Below, in pieces: positions 46,048 through 64,000 of a DNA stretch of 64,000 nt (positions are counted from its first letter, which is position 1; each line of letters begins with the position of its first letter). The position numbers and the translations under genes were made by a program. The stretch is from NCBI GenBank assembly GCA_017654935.2, contig CM065691.1:21379949-21443948 (forward strand), in the 5' to 3' direction. The notes beneath the pieces were generated by a model, which saw only the letters and a program-made list of their open reading frames with translations, searched no databases and was not told where the DNA came from. Source of the stretch: Phymorhynchus buccinoides. Its lineage: Eukaryota > Mollusca > Gastropoda > Neogastropoda > Raphitomidae.

Positions 46048-46670
46048 AAAATTGACCCCTACCACTTTCAAGGCCTACCGATCTCCATGACATTGACCTT
46101 GACCTTGATCGGTATGCAATCATCAGAACAACCATAAGCCAAAGTACCTACATGCCAAGTTTGAAGTCCCTAAGACCAACGGTGTGGACGTTATAGATTT
46201 TCGGTTTTCAAGGTCATATGCCAAGGTGAAGGTCATGACGGCGATAATTTATGCGCGGATGCCTTCTCTCATGGTGACATGCCACCACACAAAACTGGAG
46301 ACGATTCGGTAAAGCATTTCGGGAGATATGCGTGGGACAGTAAAACCCAATCATTAGACCCCTACCACTTTCAAGGCATAGCGATCTCCCTGACCTTGAC
46401 ATTGACCTTCATTGGTACACCATCATCAGAACGGCCATAAGTACATCCATGCCAAGTTTCAAGACTCTAGGACCAGCGGTGTGGAAGTTATGGCCCCTTA
46501 ACGATTTTCGGTTTTCAAGGTCATACACCAACGTCAAGGTCAGGACAGCAAAAAGTTTTGCACAGATGCCTTCCTCTCATGGGGACACACCACCACACAA
46601 AATTTGAAGCGATTCGGTCAAGCGGTTCGGGAGATCATTGGGACAGACAGAAAAGTGAAAAATAGTCAAA
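46048..46670. repeat. two tandem roughly 310-bp units
   Basis: Each begins ACCCCTACCACTTTCAAGGC, contains CGGTTTTCAAGGTCATA and GATGCCTTC-TCTCATGG, and ends with CGATTCGGT-AAGC-TTCGGGAGAT. About 80-85% similar by eye. Confidence 0.8.
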
Positions 46671-47244
46671 GTGTAGTAGTTAAAATACTTAGTTAAAAGT
46701 TACAAACGAGAGGCGTAGAGTAGGTTTTTGTTTTATTTTGCCTCTTTTTGATGCCCGGGCGAGAGGGGTTTTTCTGAATTTGTTTCTTAGTGCCCTTTCT
46801 TGCTCAGGGCAGGGTTTAGGCCAATTGGTGCTTTAGGCGACCACGAATGAGAGTTAAATGCGCTTAGAATCCGGAGTCCATAATCTTGTGCACTGTACGA
46901 TCCACATATCCTTTAACATAGCCTTTGGTATTATCATCTACAGCGTCATATCATCTTTACCAATTGATCTTGACCAGTTGATTTTGACCAATTGCTTGAC
47001 CAACAATTTTTGTGTAAATGAGGCTTTATAACGAACATTATCTGCCCCTTGTCTCGTGCCCCGAGATGCGAACGCCACCTTCTTAAGATTATCGCCCTTG
47101 CCTGTCAGGAACTAGTAGTATATAGCCACAGAAAATTATCTGCTCCTGACTCGTCACCACGGGGCATCGGCACTTCGGGCTTAGAATTATCGCCCTTTCG
47201 TGTTCCGGCAAGGAGTAGTAATATAAAGCCTTATTGATGTTGAC

Positions 47245-47910
47245 AAATTGCAGTATGTGTCCTTTTCCGGGAGGACGTTAAACATAAACTCTCGTTCGTA
47301 CAAATTGCAGGACCAGCAATATTTCTTCGACGCCTTTCGCTGTGTGACGGGCGGGGCGAGAAGCAGGCTGTGTCGCACGTGCGCCTCTGTGCAGAGGGCG
47401 TTGTCGTCGTACCTGATGGACAGTGACCCTTCCTGCAACTGTCTGCTGCAGCACGTGCGCCTCTGTGCAGAAGACGTTGTCGTCGTACCTGATGGACAGT
47501 GACCCTTCCTGCAACTGCCTGCTGCAGCACGTGCGCCTCTGTGCAGAGAGCGTTGTCTGATGGACAGTGACCCTTCCTGCAACTGTCTGCTGCAGCACGT
47601 GCGCCTCTGTGCAGAGAGCGTTGTCTGATGGACAGTGACCCTTTCTGCAACTGTCTGCTGCAGCACGTGCGCCTCTGTGCAGAGAGCGTTGTCTGATGGA
47701 CAGTGACCCTTCCTGCAACTGTCTGCTGCAGCACGTGCGCCTCTGTGCAGAGAGCGTTGTCTGATGGACAGTGACCCTTCCTGCAACTGTCTCCTGCAGC
47801 ACAGGCGACTGTGTCACGTGCTGCAGCATCCCAAGAACCAGTATTTCCTGCTGCACATCTTCGTGCCTTTCTCAGCGCGCAGCAGTTTTAAGGACGAATA
47901 TGTGGATTTC
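47245..47910 (+). pseudogene. possible coding remnant disrupted by the 68/76-bp array
   Basis: Plus-strand frames before and after the array read QDQQYFFDAFRCVTGGARSR + LCRTCASVQRALSSYLMDSD and, in the same frame, MDSDPSCNCLLQHRRLCHVL + QHPKNQYFLLHIFVPFSAR. Collapsing the array to one unit would join them. GC-rich and codon-like, but I recognise no family; a MITE follows at 47912. Confidence 0.2.
47379..47803. repeat. tandem array, 76-bp then 68-bp units
   Basis: GTGCGCCTCTGTGCAGA starts at 47379, 47455, 47531, 47599, 47667 and 47735. The first two intervals are 76 bp and the rest 68 bp; the 8-bp difference is loss of a GTCGTACC-type segment. Confidence 0.93.
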
Positions 47911-47911
47911 T

Positions 47912-48108
47912 TTAGGCCGTGTACACACATAAGCGGATATTCTATGCGGAAGCCCGTGCACTATCCACAAATAAGTGAAACAAAGAAGGGAAAATATTTG
48001 CGCTCGTGTCCGAATTTTCCCTATATGCGTAAACTTTTATCCTCCTTTCTTCCACTTATTTAGGGTTTTCCGTACGGAACTTACGCGTCTAATGTGAACC
48101 CGGCCTTA
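47912..48108. mobile_element. PIF/Harbinger-like MITE H, copy 2 (opposite orientation)
   Basis: TTA|GGCCGTGTACACACATA at left and TGTGAACCCGGCC|TTA at right; inverse of the 43.5 kb copy. Confidence 0.82.
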
Positions 48109-48321
48109 CCCAATATATCTCATTGTTTCTGTCTTTCTGTTTATCTCTGTCTGTCTGTCTGTCTGTCTTCTCTCTGTATGCAGATCTGCACATAATATGT
48201 ATGCTTAGTATGTGATGTGTGTGTGAGCGTGCGGGTGAGTACACGCTTCCAGCCTATATTATTATAAGCGTAAGATGGAGAAGGTGGAGACAGAGAAAGA
48301 GAAGGAGTAAAAATAAGACTT

Positions 48322-48424
<103 letters not shown>

Positions 48425-48589
48425 GTGATATAGAGAGGAACAAACAGACAGAGGCAGAGACAGACACAGAAACTGTGACAGGGACAGAGATAAGAAACAG
48501 AGACACACAGAGACTGAAAAAACCAGACAAGACAAACAGACAGACTGATTCAGAGGCGGATTTAAGGGAGGGGGTTACAGGGGTTCTGC

Positions 48590-48620
48590 GCCCCCCCCCC
48601 CCCCCCCCCCCCGCTCCCCC
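48590..48620. repeat. poly(C) run
   Basis: About 22 C then GCTCCCCCCC. Confidence 0.93.
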
Positions 48621-48994
48621 CCAAAAAAAGAGAGAAGAAAACGATGGATAAACCCATGGCCTCATTGAATTCCATGTCGGTTTTAGCTTATCCTCACAAG
48701 AGATGCCTTCATTGCTTCCTTTACATTGAAATTATCGTCAACTTCAGACACCCCACCCCAACGTTTGGAACCCTCCCCTCCTTGACTAACTGATCCTCAT
48801 CTGAGATTAGCTTTTCCCTGTGTTGCAGTTTAACCAGGACAGTGTTGAAGGCTACTGAATACTACCCCAACCAAGAGGCCATCAGTGTCTTCAGAATGCT
48901 GCTCAGGTTGTCCCAGACATAGAATGCTGACCGGGGCAGTGGACGATGCCTCGTGCCTCCATACGGGGAGCTGGACGACCCCGCCCCTCCACGA

Positions 48995-49289
48995 GTCTCT
49001 CCCCGTGGGGATACCGGGGGTCTTTCGTAAAAGTAGTTCCCCCACCTTCTTTGACTCTGCCTTTTCCCTTTGCTTTCTATCATCTACTATCTTTCTGACT
49101 TATTGGCCCATTCTCCTGCAATTAAAAAAAATCTTTCAAATAATTTTTCTTCTTTGAGCTCCTCCGAAATCGGAATGTGTCGGCTGTGCGCAGCGGGGAG
49201 ACCAGTGAAAACTGAAAACCTGACACATACGTACCTAAACCCATTATGACCATACGGCCTTGGAACGCAGAAGAAGAAGAAGAAGAAAT
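48995..49289 (+). mobile_element. SINE-like repeat R, tail type II
   Basis: Forward copy from CTCCCCGTGGGGATACCGG through TCATCTACTATCTTTCTGAC and AAATCGGAATGTGTCGGC to GGAACGCAGAAGAAGAAG. Confidence 0.82.
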
Positions 49290-49736
49290 GTTGACAATAC
49301 TATTTTAGTTAGTTAGTTAGTTAGTTACTTGGTTGGTTGGTTAGTTAGTTTATGCATTAATTTAGACCTACAAAATGTTGTAGGGGGTCTTAGGTGTGCT
49401 ATGTTATTACCAAATCTTCCTCCGAAGTTGGAGTGTGGCTGCTCACGTGGCGGGGTAATAATAAAACCGCCCACACACGTAATATTATCATCCCTGGCTG
49501 GTACATTTGTACCATGGAATTCAAGTGCTTCGGCTGTTGGGATGACCCCTGGAGTCTTTTAGCCAGGGTACGGTCGACAACATCATCATGAGCAAATCTC
49601 GCGATTCTATAAAATATTGTGATGTCGATGTGTTACACGTGCAAATGGGTGTTCTCCCCTCATCATTTATTTATTTATTTATTTGTTAGCATTATCTTCA
49701 AACTGAAAACAACACAACGAGAGTCGACAGAACTTC

Positions 49737-50165
49737 AACTAATAGGAATTGTTCGGAAATAATTAAGGGGAGTAATTTCATGGTGTGTGGGATTGATCTT
49801 GCCTAATTCAATCGGTCAAACAGGGGAAGTCACTCTACCATCAGCTCTCGTAGCCTATCGACTCGTGTATTTGAGCAGACATACAGCACTTAGAACACCG
49901 TGTGTCATTCTAAAAATTGATGTCATTTATATTTTTACGTCACATTTTGCACGTTTTATCAGTTTGTGGCCACTGGCCACCCCTAATTTTTCCAAAAAAT
50001 GTTTTGCAAGTAGCTGACTCGCTTCCTGCGGTTTCAAGCTTCGACGCCATTGTTGCATTGTTACTATGGTATTTGACCGAGTAATGGAGGTAAGCAACTC
50101 TAATTTTCACGAAGTGCTTTCCCTTAGTTTTTTCCCCCAGAAAATCGTCTATTCGCAACTGAGTC
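49737..50165 (+). repeat. dispersed repeat D, copy 2
   Basis: Forward copy, from AATAGGAATTGTTCGG to GAAAATCGTCTATTCGCAAC. No coding capacity or terminal structure was recognised. Confidence 0.85.
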
Positions 50166-50334
50166 TGGTGTTGGGTTTAGTGGACTGGTCAATGTATCCA
50201 TTTGCTTTATTATTGTTTTCTCGATTTAATTAATAACAATTAAACAAAAGGTCGTGTTTGTGAATGTTTTGGTGCAGGAATAAAAGTAATGGAATAATTT
50301 TAGTTTTTAGATGAAAGGAGAAACCGTGCGTGTG

Positions 50335-50400
50335 TCAAGTGAAGTCAAGTCCAAATGATCTTTATTGACGATAAAAGAATAAGCTTGATCAAGGTTTTTT
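50335..50400 (-). mobile_element. inverted copy of the GTCAATAAAGATCAT-tail retroelement
   Basis: Minus strand reads TTTATCGTCAATAAAGATC then ACTTGACTTCACTTG; same 3' tail as at 1680-1730. Confidence 0.55.
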
Positions 50401-51784
50401 TTACATCCAGTAGGGGGCGTGTGTGCGTGCGCGCGTGTGTGTTTGTGTGTGTGTTCACATGCACCACTTTTTTTTAATATCTCATCTAACATAAAAATAG
50501 AACAAAGCCAGATCTTTAAATCTTTTATTATTATTATTAAAACAACACATCTTTCTATAAAATAGAACAAGTAAAACTATCTGTACTAAATTTCTATTTA
50601 AAAAAAAACCCCAAGCACACTTTACTTAACGTTTTGGTAGTAAAATTGATCTTATGTTCCATGATCCATACCTACAGGACGATTTTTAAATTGGTTATAG
50701 ATCTTTAACTTTAATTTTGAACTTACAGAAAAAAATCAATGTAACCCAGTTTTAAGTGAAAAAAGAGTCATTCGTTTCAATAGGAAATGTTCGCAAATAG
50801 CCAAGGGACATAATTTCGCGGTTTGCGCGAGTGACCTTTCACTAATTGATAGGACAAACGGCGTCTTGTGTTTGTCCAGAGATATAGAAAGCTCGTCTCC
50901 ATATCTATGGTTTGTCCTACTTTTTCATGGGGGACAATCCAATTTTGTGGTTGTTGTTGTTGTTTTCGTTCCCCAGCTTAAACGCTCTGGGGGCACACCC
51001 AGTGCCATGTGAACATTTCGCATGGCCTTGGCTGGGAAGATTCACAAATATTATGCTTTACGTCCTCCCGGCCAAAGCCATATGGGACATTACTTTTTAC
51101 TTTTAGATATTGGGAGAGGGGGAGAGGGAAAGAGAAAAAGAGATTTCTATCTACTTTAGATTTGTTTTTCTTTTTACAAATGTTTTATCTTGAATAAAGG
51201 TCGTTTAATTTTTAGGAGCCATGGCTCGTACGAGACTATTCTATTTTGTAAAATTTTACTTTTGATATATAAAATGTTTGATTAAAAAATAAAACTTCTA
51301 GCTGTACCCCTCCTGGCGAGAGCAAATGATGGGGAAGATTGGATGGAAGTTCAGTTTAACGTCGTGTATCGGCTTTCGCCATGTACGACGGGCTGAACCA
51401 ACCAACCAGGTATAAACAAAAATTTATGTTCCTGAATCACTGTCTTAGCCAAAAGGCCGAGAAGCGATCAGTTGTCTGAACATGAAGCTGAGCTATTGGG
51501 GAAGATTACGTGTATGGCTGCTTTTAAAGGGCCCCGCCACATAGGCGGCCATACTCCGACTTCAGGGGACCGATTTTGTGGTAAAAAGACACATTCTAGT
51601 TTTCCGAAAATCGTCTATTTACAGTTTGGGGTTGTTACTGTGCATTTCGTATATAAAAAGACGCCTTCCATACAAAAGATGAAAGTGAATATTTGTCTAC
51701 TAGTTTTCTGCTAGCGAAATATTTTGCTAGCAGAAAACATGCGTCAATGTTTGTTACGTGCCCAATATTTATCAAGAAGAAGAA

Positions 51785-51992
51785 GAAAAATGGTGTTTTA
51801 CGTCCTCTCGGTCTGGAACAGACACACATGGGACATTTGTAGATACAAAGATGGCGGGAACAATACTGGAGGCAATGCCCGGAGGCAGTGCAACACCAGT
51901 AAAGTCCCGATTTTTTTTAACAATACAGATATGTGTAGCAGTAACCACGCCTCGGTTAAAACCTCATCGGCTATGGTACCGCCACAATGTTA
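51785..51992 (+). mobile_element. SINE-like repeat V, copy 1
   Basis: TTTTACGTCCTCTCGGTCTG, CATGGGACATTTGTAGATAC, AAAGATGGCGGGAACAATAC and CCACGCCTCGGTTAAAACC; the same sequence is inverted at 58400-58600. A related start (TTTACGTCCTCCCGGCC) is at 51057-51090. Confidence 0.75.
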
Positions 51993-52382
51993 AATATCAA
52001 CTTCTTTGCGGGCAAATAACAAGAAAATATAATAATGTCACTTCAAAAATATTTGTAATGTTTGTAAAGAAATTATGGCAGTGAATCTTTAGGGGGACGG
52101 AAAAACAGCAACACATAATTTTGATTTAAAGCTAACGTGTAAAGACAAAGTATTTAAAGAAAGATAATTTAAAAAAATGGACCCGTTTAAGTTTAAATGG
52201 CTAGTAAAATGACTAAGTTTATTGTATGACTTTAACACCTGAAGATGTTCATAAAAATAAAATTTGGAAAAAACCCCATAACCTGCACATAAACATGCAA
52301 ACAAACAGGTACACGGTTTGGTCAGCCATTCCAGGGAACTTAGACAATGGTAATATGCTCATTTATAGGAACAGTATAGCTA

Positions 52383-52434
52383 GCACGCACGCACGCACGC
52401 GCGCACACAGACACAGACACACAGACACACACAC

Positions 52435-52480
<46 letters not shown>
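52383..52480. repeat. (CA)n microsatellite
   Basis: CA with CACG and CAGA interruptions, just 3' (transcript sense) of the Q-rich remnant of the CBP/p300-like gene. Confidence 0.96.
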
Positions 52481-52489
52481 TTCTGCTGT

Positions 52490-53765
52490 CGTGGAAGCAT
52501 CACGTCAGCTTGGACGGGACTGGAGTCCCCCTGGTCCAGACTATTCATGTAAGCATTGGCAGCTGTCATGGAGGCGTCAGTCTGCAGCTCTAGAAGCATC
52601 TGATGATCTTGCTGCTGTTGCCCCTGCAACTGAGCTTGCTGGTCTTGTGGTAAAAGCAGCAACCGACTCTGTTAATCTTGCTGTAAAAGTACCATCTAAT
52701 TCTGTTGATCCTGTGGTTAAAAAAGCACCTGATTCTGTTGATCTTGCGATAAAGGCAGCACCTGACTCTGCTGACCATGTGGCAAAAGAGCACCTGATTC
52801 TGTTGGTCTTGCAGTAAAGGCAGCACCTGACTCTGTTGACCATGTGGCAAAAGAAGCAACTGATTCTGTTGATCTTGCGGTAAAAGTACCGACTGATTCT
52901 GTTGATCCTGTAGCAAAAGAAGCAACTGATTCTATTGATCTTGCAGTAAAGGCAGCATCTCATTTTGTTGGCCCTGTGGTAAAAGTAACAACTGAGCCTG
53001 TTGATCTTGTGTTAAAACAAACAACTGATTCTGCTGTAGCCAATTTCCCTTGTTCCTGCAACTGAGCCATCTGAACTTGTGGTAAAAGTAGCAACTGGTT
53101 CTGCTGTGACGATGCCCCTTGTTCCTGCAACTGAGCCATCTGAACTTGTGGTAAAAGTATGCCCCTTGTTGTTCCTGCAACTGACCTTCCTGATTCTGCT
53201 GTAAAAGAAGCGATAAAAGAAGTGGTTTCTGCGAATCTTGTTGTTTCTGCATCCGACGATATTTTGCTGAAAGAAACAAATATTCCCAGTGCAACTGTGA
53301 CTTTTGCTGCTGCTGCAAATGTTCCTGTTGTGACCGTATTGTTCCTTGTTCCTGAGACTGACCCCGTTGACCTTGCTGTAAAGTAAACAAGTGATCCTGC
53401 TGATATTGGCTTTCTTGTTGTTCTTTCAGCTGAGCCTGTTATCTATCTCAATAAAACAACTGGTCTTGCTGTGAAATACGTTGTTCATGCAACTGACATG
53501 GATGATGTTGTTGTAAAATCAACGAATGGTCCTGCTGTAATTGCGCCTTTAGTTGTTTCTGCTACAGATCTAGTTGATCTTGTGTTGATAGAAACTGAGC
53601 ATGTTGCGAATATTCTGCTTCTGCAACTGATCCTATTGACTTTGCTGTGAAAGATCTCGCTGATTCTTAGATAATTGGTTCTGTAAATGAACTTGCTGTG
53701 ACCGACCCGTGTGCGGTTTCTGCTGCTGAGCTTGAGCCTCCTGTTTCTGTCGATCCATCTAATGT
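52490..53765 (-). pseudogene. degenerate Gln-rich continuation of the CBP/p300-like C-terminus
   Basis: On the minus strand this stretch repeatedly reads QDQQNQ / LPQGQQ / QEQQG in blocks of 33 or 36 bp, but the frame breaks several times and stops intervene. Near 52.5-52.65 kb it reads a non-repetitive LELQTDASMTAANAYMNSLD and SSPVQADVMLPRQQK, then runs into a CA microsatellite. It looks like the ancestral Q-rich C-terminal tail, now separated from the main frame by the stop at 53766. Alternatives: 3' UTR, an unrecognised spliced exon, or assembly indels. A plausible poly(A) signal on the minus strand (TTTATT at 52218-52223) lies beyond. Confidence 0.45.
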
Positions 53766-63416
<9,651 letters not shown>

Positions 63417-63498
63417 CTGAATATACAAAACAAAGCGTGCATTCACACACAGAGGGCAAGAACAAAGACGAAAGACTCACGAAAGCGAGTAAATAATG

Positions 63499-64000
<502 letters not shown>

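Noticed and set aside
47187..47856. Three overlapping minus-strand ORFs of 167-199 codons
   Set aside because: All are translations of the 68/76-bp tandem array in different frames; no domain.

Overview
This is a 64 kb piece of an animal nuclear genome. It has spliced genes with short exons and GT-AG introns, and it is very dense in dinucleotide microsatellites, homopolymer G/C runs and small transposable elements. The protein families (CBP/p300, GLYR1/N-PAC, an LRR-Ig membrane receptor) are pan-metazoan. The repeat landscape fits a lophotrochozoan, most likely a gastropod mollusc; that placement is inference, not proof.

Three protein-coding loci are supported. (1) At 12.6-15.9 kb (+) a single large coding exon encodes a 923-residue LRR-Ig transmembrane receptor-like protein. 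Its cytoplasmic side carries ten consecutive 11-residue repeats and an acidic SDSEGE tail. A spliced 5' UTR with two overlapping upstream ORFs precedes it and a poly(A) signal follows. (2) At 41.63-31.33 kb (-) lie eight exons of a GLYR1/N-PAC orthologue: PWWP domain, basic linker and the first NAD(P)-binding turn of the dehydrogenase domain. The rest of the dehydrogenase was not found in the window. (3) At 63.42-53.77 kb (-) lie six 3' exons of a CBP/p300-type acetyltransferase: HAT core, lysine-rich loop, ZZ and TAZ2 fingers. They end in a glutamine-rich tail dominated by about 45 copies of a 36-bp repeat that is open in all three sense frames. A degenerate glutamine-rich stretch continues to about 52.5 kb.

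Layout: 1-12.58 kb, intergenic, repeats and foldback elements; 12.59-15.9 kb, LRR-Ig gene; 15.9-31.3 kb, repeat-rich DNA with many TTAA-flanked MITEs and nested insertions; 31.3-41.67 kb, GLYR1 with a promoter carrying ZNF143-like and YY1-like sites; 41.7-52.4 kb, intergenic with LINE remnants, microsatellites, a tandemly duplicated segment and two PIF/Harbinger-like MITEs; 52.5-64 kb, CBP/p300-like gene.

GLYR1 and CBP/p300 are both chromatin factors transcribed in the same direction, but nothing here shows co-regulation. The LRR-Ig receptor is on the opposite strand. The most unusual structures are the frame-agnostic 36-bp coding array, a 531-bp intronic element built almost wholly from TTACAA/TTGTAA palindromes and bounded by perfect 40-bp inverted termini, several foldback elements whose arms contain TTAGGG-like tracts, and a large set of TTAA-flanked MITE subfamilies.
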